DNA of 64,000 nucleotides, taken from Bacteroidales bacterium (GTDB lineage Bacteria; Bacteroidota; Bacteroidia; Bacteroidales; UBA7960). The notes under the pieces were generated by a model, which worked only from the letters and a program-made list of their open reading frames with translations, was not told where the DNA came from and did not search any database. The DNA lies in assembly GCA_007118495.1 (NCBI GenBank), contig SKRM01000011.1, positions 45,541 to 109,540 of the forward strand, in the 5' to 3' direction. The position numbers and the translations under genes are program-made. This document shows positions 45,259-53,714 of the stretch, piece after piece (the stretch's first letter is position 1; each line of letters opens with the position of its first letter).

Positions 45259-47301
45259 ATGCAGCACATTTTGAAACTGATGTTATTGGCCATGGTTCTG
45301 TTTTCAGCATGCACACCCCGTCACGATTCAGGTGAACAAAGTCCGATCACCTCTGGCATGGCAGAAGCAGTCGTCGAAAAACTTATTGACATGCATGGTC
45401 AGGAGCACACCGAAAGAATTACCCGCGGGGTAAACCAAACCGCATCTCTGTGGCGGGATCATGACGGAAGTGTCGCCGATTTTGAATCATTTTGCCTTCA
45501 TTCATTTATTGGTGACCCCCATGAACTGGACCAGGTATTTGACCGTCTGGCACACAGTTTTGAACATTTATTCGGTTATATGAACCGGATCAGTCTGGAA
45601 CTGAACCGTCAGATCCACGAAGACAGGGGCTCCATCCACCGGATAGATCAGCTTTTTAGCGCTTACAGTCCTTCGGCCCATATCCAGGATGATTTATATT
45701 CGAACAAGATTGCCTTTGTTGTTGCCCTGAATTTTCCCCATTACACCCTTGACGAGAAGAATGCTTTGGGTGGAGATTGGGATGACAGGCAATGGGGCTA
45801 TGCCAGGCTTGGTGATTATTTCACCGCAAGGGTTCCCCCACGCCTTTTACAAGAATACAATCAGGCCAGCAGCGAGGCAAGAATGTATATTTCTGAATAT
45901 AATATATACGCGGGTAAGTTGCGAAATCAGGATGGTGAGGCTCTGTTTCCCGAAGGCATGAAACTACTGGCCCATTGGAACATCAGAGATGAGATCCGTT
46001 CTAATTACGGACAGCCGGGGGGGTTGGAAAAAAAGGATATGCTATATCAGGTAATGCTACGCATCATCAACCAGGACATTCCTACACAGGTTATTAACAG
46101 CAATGCCTTTGAATGGAATCCCCTGACCAACGGGCTTTGGCAAAATGGCCAGGCTGTTAGCCCCGATTACGAAAACAATGTGAGATACAGTCACCTGTTG
46201 AATATTTTCAATGGGCTTCACCGTATGGACCCCTATTATCAGCACCTTGACACCTATATCAAACGTCGCTTTGAAAGCAGTATGGAAATTCCACAAGAAG
46301 AGGTTGAAGCCTTGTTCCGCGAATATGCTGCATCACCACTGTTACGTCAAACCGCGCAACTTATCAGTCAACGGCTTGGAAGAGAATTGCGGCCATTTGA
46401 TCTTTGGTACGATGGCTTTAAGGCGCGCAGCGGTATATCTGAAGAAGAACTTGATCGCATAACCAAAAGGAGGTATCCGGATGCAGAAGCCATGCAAAAT
46501 GATCTGGCCCGGATTCTCAGGCAGTTAGGACACACAAACGATATGGCAAATTTCATTGCCGATCGCATTGAGGTAGATCCGGCCAGAGGATCAGGTCATG
46601 CATGGAGAGCATCCATGCGGTCAAAGCCTTCACACCTTCGTACCCGAATTGGAGCCGACGGCATGGACTACAAAGGGTATAATATTGCCATCCATGAGTT
46701 TGGGCACAATGTGGAACAGACCATCAGCACCCATTTTGTAGACAACTACTTCATCAGCGGGATCCCCAATACAGCCTTTACGGAGGCACTGGCATTCATG
46801 TATCAGCGTCGTGATCTGGAATTTCTGGGAATGCAACAAGACGACTCAATGCAAGAATACCTTGAAATTCTTGACGTATTTTGGGATAATTATGAAATGA
46901 TGGGTGTCTCACTTGTTGACATGAATGTGTGGAAGTGGATGTATGACAACCCGGATGCCACTCCTGATGAATTAAAGGCAGCAGTACTGGAAATTGCCAG
47001 GGATATATGGAACGCATATTTTGCTGACATATTCGGTGTCGAGGATATTCCTTTGCTGGCCATTTATTCACACATGATACAGTCACCACTTTACTTGTCA
47101 AACTATCCATATGGTCGCCTGATTATGTTCCAGCTCGAAGATTACATCAGTGATAAAGATTTTGCCAGTGAAGAACTGCGTATATTCTCCATCGGACAAT
47201 TGACTCCAAAACACTGGATGGATCGTGCTGTTGGCGAGCAAATCAGCAACCAGCCCATGTTTGAGGCCGTGGGGAGGGCCCTTTCTGCTTTTGGAAAATA
47301 A
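45259..47301 (+). CDS. Lipoprotein with HExxH metallopeptidase motif
   Basis: The 680-aa product starts at MQHILKLMLLAMVLFSAC (ATG 45259), with C18 as the lipidated Cys; a longer frame from 45181 overlaps the previous gene and was rejected. It has a zincin site H479-E480-F-G-H483 in IAIHEFGHNVEQ and a Glu at 509 (FTEALAF), which gives the gluzincin pattern with a third ligand about 26 residues later, as in M2/M3/M32 peptidases. The overall helical fold fits those families, but I do not recognise a named subfamily. It follows the S41-like lipoprotein in an operon. Confidence 0.8.
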   Translation: MQHILKLMLLAMVLFSACTPRHDSGEQSPITSGMAEAVVEKLIDMHGQEHTERITRGVNQTASLWRDHDGSVADFESFCLHSFIGDPHELDQVFDRLAHSFEHLFGYMNRISLELNRQIHEDRGSIHRIDQLFSAYSPSAHIQDDLYSNKIAFVVALNFPHYTLDEKNALGGDWDDRQWGYARLGDYFTARVPPRLLQEYNQASSEARMYISEYNIYAGKLRNQDGEALFPEGMKLLAHWNIRDEIRSNYGQPGGLEKKDMLYQVMLRIINQDIPTQVINSNAFEWNPLTNGLWQNGQAVSPDYENNVRYSHLLNIFNGLHRMDPYYQHLDTYIKRRFESSMEIPQEEVEALFREYAASPLLRQTAQLISQRLGRELRPFDLWYDGFKARSGISEEELDRITKRRYPDAEAMQNDLARILRQLGHTNDMANFIADRIEVDPARGSGHAWRASMRSKPSHLRTRIGADGMDYKGYNIAIHEFGHNVEQTISTHFVDNYFISGIPNTAFTEALAFMYQRRDLEFLGMQQDDSMQEYLEILDVFWDNYEMMGVSLVDMNVWKWMYDNPDATPDELKAAVLEIARDIWNAYFADIFGVEDIPLLAIYSHMIQSPLYLSNYPYGRLIMFQLEDYISDKDFASEELRIFSIGQLTPKHWMDRAVGEQISNQPMFEAVGRALSAFGK

Positions 47302-47338
47302 AACAGAAATTGCCGGCTGGCTTTTGCTTTCAAAAAGT

Positions 47339-48061
47339 TTATACCCGGCAATCCCAGATGGCCGCTATACCGTTTAGTAACAAACGATAATTCACTGAAG
47401 AAAATCCTGCCGCAAGCAGGATTTTCTTCAGTTCGGGGGCTGCATAATAATGTATGGCTGAATGGGCCAGATAGTGATACGCTCCGCGATGGCCTGAGAT
47501 CAATCCTCCGATGGGCACTGTGATGCTCCGCATATAGGTGTGGTATAAAACACGAACCAAACCAGACTTGGGCTGGCTCGTTTCAACAGCCACGAAACGT
47601 CCGCCCGGCTTAATTACCCGAAGTATTTCAGATAGGAACTTATCTGTGTCCGGATTTTTCCATGTCAGGTTACGGAAAGCAAAGGCGATCCCTGCCGCAT
47701 CAAAATAATTATCGTCAAAAGGCATATCAGAGGCGTCACCCCGTACAAACTCAATATGGCCATGTGGGCGTTTCTCTGCCTTGTTTCTGGCAATATTCAG
47801 CATGGGCATACTATAGTCAAGGGCATACACCTTGGCGTCCGGTTCTGACAGTCGCCTAAGGTGCAAGGCCAGATCAGCCGTACCAGTGCACAAGTCGAGT
47901 ACCTTTCCGGGTCTGTCTGACAAAATCAGCCTGGCAGCCTTTTTTCGCCAGTACTCATCTAAACGCAGGGTTAATAAACGATTCAGCAGGTCATATGAGG
48001 GTGGCACTGCCATAAACATTTTTTGCAATGGCCTTTGGGCCTCTGCACTTTTGTCAGTCAT
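47339..48061 (-). CDS. menG: Demethylmenaquinone methyltransferase
   Basis: MenG/UbiE methylates demethylmenaquinone to menaquinone with SAM in the last step of the pathway. The 240-aa protein has the SAM motif KVLDLCTGTADLAL, YALDYSMPMLNIARNKAE, FDAAGIAFAFRNLTW and LRVIKPGGRFVAVET. It supports menaquinone-based respiration. It is downstream of the di-haem peroxidase gene on the same strand with 48 bp between. An S9 peptidase lies further upstream. Confidence 0.94.
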   Translation of the reverse strand: MTDKSAEAQRPLQKMFMAVPPSYDLLNRLLTLRLDEYWRKKAARLILSDRPGKVLDLCTGTADLALHLRRLSEPDAKVYALDYSMPMLNIARNKAEKRPHGHIEFVRGDASDMPFDDNYFDAAGIAFAFRNLTWKNPDTDKFLSEILRVIKPGGRFVAVETSQPKSGLVRVLYHTYMRSITVPIGGLISGHRGAYHYLAHSAIHYYAAPELKKILLAAGFSSVNYRLLLNGIAAIWDCRV

Positions 48062-48109
48062 TTCTGCATCTTCATTAAAGCAGTCCGGGGGGACAGCAGC
48101 TAAACAATA

Positions 48110-49201
48110 TCAGTCAAAAGCAGGTCTGGGTGTTTCTGGCGTTGAAGGCGGAAGCACCGGAAGCTCAAGCGCATAGCCAGGTATTTCACCTGTCAGTGAG
48201 CCCAAAAAAGCCAGAATCAAGCTGTTTTCTTCACGGGTAAATTCTGTGCCCAGCATATCACTGGCCACGATATCAATGGTCTCAGACAAACTCCATACAC
48301 TGCCATCGTGCAAATAAGGATAGGTTTTGGCGATATTCAGCAAAGAGGGGACCTTGAATGAATGCATATCCAGGGGATTGCCTGTTATATCAAAACGACC
48401 TGGATCACTCTTGCCTGATGCCCGCTCAACTGGTGTTTCAAAAACAGTAAATAATGTACCGCCAAGAGCCGGACCCCGATGGCAGGATTGACAGCCAGCA
48501 CCCATAAATACTTCCAAACCCTCTTTTTGTTCTGCAGTCAGCGCACCATCATCACCATTCAAGAACCGGTCAAAGGGTGATGGTGTCAGCAATATGCGCT
48601 CAAAGGCCCCAATGGCAACCCCTACATTTTCATAAACCAGGGGATTTTCTTCATCGGGAAATGCCAGGTGAAATTTCTCCACATATGCAGGCATCGACTC
48701 AAGAACGGCAAGTACATGGTCTTCGGTGGCAGCCATCTCAAGCGGATCAAGTATGGGCATGATGGCCTGTGCTTCAACATCAGGCTCCCGCCCATCCCAG
48801 AATTGCGTTGAATGCAAAGCTGCATTAAGCACAGTGGGCGCATTTCGAGGTCCTTTTTGCCACATATGTCCAATGGACACCGGAAGTTGATCCACTCCAA
48901 AGGTTGCCATATTATGGCAGGTATTGCAACTTATCAATCCGCTTTTTGACAACCGGGGTTCATAAAACAACATCTTACCCAGCTCAATAAGATCATCAGA
49001 CTTATTCATCCCTTCTTCAAATGCATGAACAGGCAGAGGAGAAGCAAAGGCCAGGGCTTTTTTCTGCAATTCAGACAATTCAGTTTGCCCGGCAGGGTCG
49101 GCTGGCGCACAACGGTTAAACACCATGGTGAGTGTCATGAATAACATCAAAACCATGGCCAGTGCCGGCAGCCTGCTTTTACGCGTCAATATTTTATTCA
49201 T
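48110..49201 (-). CDS. Di-haem cytochrome c peroxidase
   Basis: The enzyme reduces hydrogen peroxide to water in the periplasm with electrons from cytochrome c or quinol. The 363-aa protein (ATG 49201; ATG 49231 is an alternative) has a hydrophobic signal and two CxxCH haem sites: C92/C95-H96 (CNTCH) and C237/C240-H241 (CQSCH). KGPRNAPTVLNAALHSTQFWDGR and the C-terminal FKVPSLLNIAKTYPYLHDGSV are typical. A Cys near the end of the signal (NRCAP) suggests a lipoprotein form. It lies between the S9 peptidase and menG, all on the minus strand. Confidence 0.92.
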   Translation of the reverse strand: MNKILTRKSRLPALAMVLMLFMTLTMVFNRCAPADPAGQTELSELQKKALAFASPLPVHAFEEGMNKSDDLIELGKMLFYEPRLSKSGLISCNTCHNMATFGVDQLPVSIGHMWQKGPRNAPTVLNAALHSTQFWDGREPDVEAQAIMPILDPLEMAATEDHVLAVLESMPAYVEKFHLAFPDEENPLVYENVGVAIGAFERILLTPSPFDRFLNGDDGALTAEQKEGLEVFMGAGCQSCHRGPALGGTLFTVFETPVERASGKSDPGRFDITGNPLDMHSFKVPSLLNIAKTYPYLHDGSVWSLSETIDIVASDMLGTEFTREENSLILAFLGSLTGEIPGYALELPVLPPSTPETPRPAFD

Positions 49202-49246
49202 TTTCCGGAAAGTTTGATTTGACCCCACCAATATACCTATTTTCTC

Positions 49247-52096
49247 TTAAGGATGCAAAACGGAGGGCCGGGCTTCAAGGTGCTTATCCATCTCAAGCAG
49301 GGGCACCCCCTCCTGAAGCCATGTGGGAGCCTCTTTGCCTTTCAGGTAATGGTCAATAAACTCCATCATCCTTGTTGCGTAATCAATCTGGTTTGCCAGT
49401 TTCCTCAAACCATGGTTCTCACCCACATATTGCAACATAATAACTGGCTTTTCAAGGCGTCTGAGGGTGTTGTAATACTCTATCCCCTGGGTAAAGTCAA
49501 CTGCCCCATCCTTATCGTTGTGCATAAGCAGCAGTGGGGTCTCAACCTGACTGGCAAAATAAACAGGCGAATTGCGTTTATAAGCTTCCCAGTTATCCCA
49601 ATACCCTGATGTAAAGCGTCCCTGACTGCTTTCAAAAATGGCTTGATTGGTCCCTCCCGTATTCCAATAAATCAAACTGTACATGCTGATCATATTTGTC
49701 AGTGCTGCACCGGCAACAGCGGCTTTAAATCTGTTTGTCTGTGTGATCAGGTGTGAGGTTTGGTATCCTCCCCACGAATGCCCGTGTATGGCCACATTGT
49801 CAGCATCAACAATACCAGTTGCAATGGCTGCATCCAATGCCGGCAAAACACACCATACTGCTGACATACCCGGGTCATTTATCTGATAGGCGATGTCAGG
49901 CATCAGTACCACATAGCCGTTGCTGGTATAAATGCTCCTGTTAAATCCCCCTCCTGGAAAGGCCGGGCGTGCATATGAGAAAAGATTTTGGGTAAGTCTT
50001 TCGTAAATATAGACAACAGTAGGATAGCTTTTTCCCTCTTCATAGTTTGCCGGGAGGTAGATAGCGGCCTGCAATGTATCGCCCTTGTCGCTGACAAAGC
50101 TGATGAGTTTCTCACCTGGAGACCATGCAAAATTTTCCTGTTCGGGATATACTTCTGTGAGCCTGCGTGCTCCCCGAAGGTCTGCTGAACTGGTCACATA
50201 ATAGTTGGGGGCGATCTGCGGAGTCTGCCGTGCATAAAAAAACAACCCGGCTTTATCAGCTTTTGTGAGTCCACTGATCATGGCTTCTTCCAGTATCAGC
50301 ATCCTTGCTCCCGGTCTTCCCCTGTCAATACGTGCTATGCCGGTTTGCTTCGTGGCATTATCCATCACCCGCATGTATAAAGGCTGCCTGAGATCAATAC
50401 CATCTTCGTCCTCATCCAGTCTGAAACGCATTTGGTAAACCATATCATCTGTCCGGCCGTTGAGCGTCAGGTTCTCTCCTCCCCTCCCGTTGGCCTGAAC
50501 CCGCCATACATCATGATTATCGCGCAATACAACTTCACGTGAATCACTTGTCCAACCCCAGGCGGGCGTTGGCGGAAATTCCAAATTGATATCGCTTAGT
50601 TCGTTAACAAATGAAGTGGGCAGGTTCTCAGTAATGTTGATGATACGGTCATCAGCCAGATGGTAGGTATAGTAATGTCCCTGGTCGTAATACAACATGT
50701 ATGTGCCGTCGGGCGAAACGGGGGTGCCTCCGACAGCCATGAGTTTCTCAAGGATCATCTTGCGTTCGCCTGTCTCTACATTGATTTTGTATATATCCCT
50801 GTAGTTCCGGCCACTTAAACTTCCCAAAAGTTCATAGGCCATATTGTCAAACCCGATGGCATAAGCTCCCCGCCTGTTAGTGCTTACGTTCTTTATCTGA
50901 TCATCAGCAAGTTGCACAAAGCGTCCCGGTTGCACATGGTAAACTGAGAGGTAGTTGAAGTCCCTGTCCATCCGCTCGCGGGTCTGCTGCACTGACTGCA
51001 GCCTGCTATCCTGCCAATGCCACAACACTATATCAGGTTTTTCTTCATCATCGTTATTCCGGTTGGCGGGTGTCCTCCTTTGGTCGGTTGCTGTTGTATC
51101 ATTGTCTGCAGCATCTTCTTTCTTTTCAACAAAATGTATCCCAAAGTATATGCTGGCCAGGTTGTCTGACCACACAGCAGCCCTGTTGGGACTAACCGTC
51201 ATACCATCAGGAAAGCCATTTGTATTGGCCGGGTCAATTATGATCTTTTCAAACCCACTGCGGGTTGGCCTGAATGCAACTACATGATGCAGGTCATCCT
51301 TCCAGTTATCATCGCTAACCTCTTTCAAAACGGTAAAGCCTTCACCCTTTTCTGTCCAGCGCAGTGACTTGTATTTGGCTTTATCACTTTCAGGCACACT
51401 GATCTCACCTGTGCCCATATTCCTTAAAAACACACCATTTCCGGCCTTAGCGTAAGCATCAACCGTATAGGCAAGCCATTGGCCGGTCTTATTGAATGCA
51501 AATGAACTGACATTGCCAAAGTTCATCACTGTGCCCTCATTCAGTTTATAGAGAAGCAGGTCTGTACCAGAACCCGCATTACTCCCACTGCCACGCACAG
51601 GTGTCGACAGATGAATGGCCAGCCAGCCGGGATGCTGTTCACCGCCAAAGGAAAATGACCGCATATTCTCAAAATCCTTTTCCTCAAATCCATCAAGGTT
51701 TATAAGCCTGACTTTGTTCCTTGGCTGGTTATCTCTAGAGGCCCTTTTCCTGGCTTCTTCTGTTGGAAAAACAGTAAAGGCCAGGTATGTATCATCAGAA
51801 CTAAAAGCAATGGCAGCACCGGGATTTCCTCCTGTTTCACCAATGGGCCAGTTTTTTTTGATATCCTGTGAGGTATGTTGAAGAATAAGCTCTGCGTTCC
51901 CCTTATTGGGACTATACCAGTAAGCCATCCATTGTCCATTTTCTGAAATGGTCACTGATTGAGGTTGTATAAATTTCCAGCCGGCAACATCTGACCATTG
52001 TACACCTGGTCTGGATTCATCAGCCATCACTGCACCAGACCAGATCATACCAGCCAGCAGTAAAATAAAAATGAAAGGAGAGGTTCGTTTGTTCAT
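49247..52096 (-). CDS. S9 family peptidase (prolyl-oligopeptidase type), secreted
   Basis: The 949-aa protein has a signal peptide (about 1-26), an N-terminal beta-propeller (about 30-640) and a C-terminal alpha/beta hydrolase. The nucleophile is S774 in AIHGHSWGGYQTSHL. The catalytic Asp is probably in LLLMHNDKDGAVDF and the His in VGENHGLRK. These are dipeptidyl-peptidase or acylaminoacyl-peptidase-like and act on peptides, often after proline. It stands 45 bp upstream of the peroxidase gene. Upstream is a 186-bp gap to purE on the other strand. Confidence 0.93.
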   Translation of the reverse strand: MNKRTSPFIFILLLAGMIWSGAVMADESRPGVQWSDVAGWKFIQPQSVTISENGQWMAYWYSPNKGNAELILQHTSQDIKKNWPIGETGGNPGAAIAFSSDDTYLAFTVFPTEEARKRASRDNQPRNKVRLINLDGFEEKDFENMRSFSFGGEQHPGWLAIHLSTPVRGSGSNAGSGTDLLLYKLNEGTVMNFGNVSSFAFNKTGQWLAYTVDAYAKAGNGVFLRNMGTGEISVPESDKAKYKSLRWTEKGEGFTVLKEVSDDNWKDDLHHVVAFRPTRSGFEKIIIDPANTNGFPDGMTVSPNRAAVWSDNLASIYFGIHFVEKKEDAADNDTTATDQRRTPANRNNDDEEKPDIVLWHWQDSRLQSVQQTRERMDRDFNYLSVYHVQPGRFVQLADDQIKNVSTNRRGAYAIGFDNMAYELLGSLSGRNYRDIYKINVETGERKMILEKLMAVGGTPVSPDGTYMLYYDQGHYYTYHLADDRIINITENLPTSFVNELSDINLEFPPTPAWGWTSDSREVVLRDNHDVWRVQANGRGGENLTLNGRTDDMVYQMRFRLDEDEDGIDLRQPLYMRVMDNATKQTGIARIDRGRPGARMLILEEAMISGLTKADKAGLFFYARQTPQIAPNYYVTSSADLRGARRLTEVYPEQENFAWSPGEKLISFVSDKGDTLQAAIYLPANYEEGKSYPTVVYIYERLTQNLFSYARPAFPGGGFNRSIYTSNGYVVLMPDIAYQINDPGMSAVWCVLPALDAAIATGIVDADNVAIHGHSWGGYQTSHLITQTNRFKAAVAGAALTNMISMYSLIYWNTGGTNQAIFESSQGRFTSGYWDNWEAYKRNSPVYFASQVETPLLLMHNDKDGAVDFTQGIEYYNTLRRLEKPVIMLQYVGENHGLRKLANQIDYATRMMEFIDHYLKGKEAPTWLQEGVPLLEMDKHLEARPSVLHP

Positions 52097-52227
52097 AACT
52101 ACTTTTTTAAATAGGCGATTTAATACGATTCACCATTAATGGATTTAGTTCAATAGCATTGGGGGATAGAGCCGATAATCGGACGGCTTAAAGGTAAAAA
52201 TATTTGTTGTAAATTTACTGCCCAAAT

Positions 52228-52252
52228 AAAAAACCCTACAATAGGGTTTTTT
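52228..52252. terminator. Terminator-like hairpin upstream of purE
   Basis: AAAAAACCCT (52228-52237) and AGGGTTTTTT (52243-52252) form a perfect 10-bp stem with a 5-nt loop and an ideal T-tail. It lies 30 bp before purE and between divergent genes, where no upstream gene needs terminating. It may be a transcription attenuator in the purE leader, or end a small RNA. Confidence 0.65.
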
Positions 52253-52282
52253 GTATTTACCAACTTTAAAGCCAGATAAATT

Positions 52283-52795
52283 ATGCAACCTTTAGTGAGT
52301 ATCATCATGGGCAGCACTTCTGATATGCCAGTAATGGAACAGGCCGCAAAATTCTTTGACGAAATGGAGATTCCTTTTGAGATCAATGCATTGTCAGCCC
52401 ATCGGACCCCTGAAAAAGTTATGGATTTTTCAGAAAAGGCACATACAAGAGGTGTCCGGGTGATTATTGCAGGTGCAGGCGGTGCGGCCCATCTGCCTGG
52501 AGTGGTGGCTGCAGGAACCATTTTACCAGTGATTGGTGTGCCGGTGCGCTCTTCATTATCCATTGACGGTTGGGACAGCATTTTATCTATCCTTCAGATG
52601 CCTTCAGGTATTCCTGTAGCCACCGTGGCACTGGATGGAGCCAGAAACGCCGGAATTCTTGCAGCCCAAATTCTGGCACAGTCTGACGAAGGTATCAGAA
52701 ACAGACTCCTTGCATTCAAGGCCGACCTGAAGACAAAGGTGGTAAAGGCAAATGAAGACCTTAAAAAAGCAAGTTTCAAGTTTCGTGTCGTTTAA
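52283..52795 (+). CDS. purE: N5-carboxyaminoimidazole ribonucleotide mutase
   Basis: PurE moves a carboxyl group to form CAIR in purine synthesis. The 170-aa protein has [19 protein letters not shown] (split: MGSTSDMP), the substrate-binding [25 protein letters not shown] and a C-terminal LNARN-like region, matching the class I form. PurK is not seen nearby. It is alone on the plus strand. Confidence 0.95.
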   Translation: MQPLVSIIMGSTSDMPVMEQAAKFFDEMEIPFEINALSAHRTPEKVMDFSEKAHTRGVRVIIAGAGGAAHLPGVVAAGTILPVIGVPVRSSLSIDGWDSILSILQMPSGIPVATVALDGARNAGILAAQILAQSDEGIRNRLLAFKADLKTKVVKANEDLKKASFKFRVV

Positions 52796-52886
52796 GGCGA
52801 TTATTTAACCATTAACCAGCACCACTCGCTGAATTGTGGTTCAGGTTCCCATTCTTTGCTAAATTGGCTTTCGATTCAGAAATGTC

Positions 52887-53714
52887 ATGCAAAGAGGCGG
52901 AATCTTTTTTTATATTTTACTGCTCCAGTTAATTTGCCAGCCCCTTCAGCTATTGGCCATGGCAGGGTGTCGCCCTGCAGCAATGTCAAACGCCTTTGTG
53001 GCCATGTATGACCTGTGGGCTCCATTTCATAACCAGGCTGGGCTGGCCAGGATCAGCAGGCCTGCAGCAGGGATATACACAAAAAGCCACTTTCTGTTAC
53101 CGGGTGTCAGGACATCCGCGGCCGTCGCAGCAATTCCTTTCAGAACCGGTGTCATGGGTTTTATCACTTCCCAGTCAGGACATCCAAATTTTTATGAGCG
53201 AAAAGCTGGCATTGCTTATGCCATGCAACTAGGAACCAATATTTCGGCCGGAGTTCAGCTGACCTACCTCCACTATTCAATCGGCAAAGATATGGGGAGC
53301 AGGGGCCGGATGACAGGCGAAGCAGGACTTATTGCTGTGGTAAGCACAGGGCTATATCTGGGTGCCCATGTATTTAACCCGGCAAATGCCAGACTGATGC
53401 CTGGTGACGAACTATTTCTTGCTGAAACGCTGCCTTCAAGGTTTAGAACCGGAATATCCTGGCTGGTATCAGAGCAGCTTTGTTTGTCAGCAGAATTTTT
53501 CAAAGATCTCAGGTATAGACCCCGATTAAAAGCCGGGCTTGAATACCAACCCGTTGATCAAGTTTATATCAGAACAGGCCTGGCCACCAACCCAATGGTG
53601 AACAGCTTTGGCTTTGGGATACGCAGAAACCAGATCAAGATTGATCTTTCAACCTCTTTGCATGCTATATTGGGACATTCGCCTTCGCTGAGTATACAAT
53701 ATGAAATCAAATGA
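52887..53714 (+). CDS. Outer-membrane protein of PorV-like type
   Basis: The 275-aa protein has a signal peptide (MQRGGIFFYILLLQLICQ, cleavage near residue 25), then GCRPAAMSNAFVAMYDLWAPFHNQAGLA, similar to the N-terminus of PorV/FadL-like proteins. The rest is alternating amphipathic strands such as GIAYAMQLGTNISAGVQLTYLHYSI. Its stop overlaps the ATG of the next gene, so both are made together. The role is unknown; it may be an assembly or shuttle partner of the next protein. It has no peptidoglycan anchor. Confidence 0.75.
   Translation: MQRGGIFFYILLLQLICQPLQLLAMAGCRPAAMSNAFVAMYDLWAPFHNQAGLARISRPAAGIYTKSHFLLPGVRTSAAVAAIPFRTGVMGFITSQSGHPNFYERKAGIAYAMQLGTNISAGVQLTYLHYSIGKDMGSRGRMTGEAGLIAVVSTGLYLGAHVFNPANARLMPGDELFLAETLPSRFRTGISWLVSEQLCLSAEFFKDLRYRPRLKAGLEYQPVDQVYIRTGLATNPMVNSFGFGIRRNQIKIDLSTSLHAILGHSPSLSIQYEIK

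Noticed and set aside
47309..47352. 8-bp inverted repeat between the metallopeptidase gene and menG as a terminator
   Set aside because: The loop is 28 nt, one arm overlaps menG codons, and there is no T-tail.
52150..52581. 143-aa minus-strand reading frame across the purE leader and gene
   Set aside because: It is antisense to purE codons and shows no recognisable domain.
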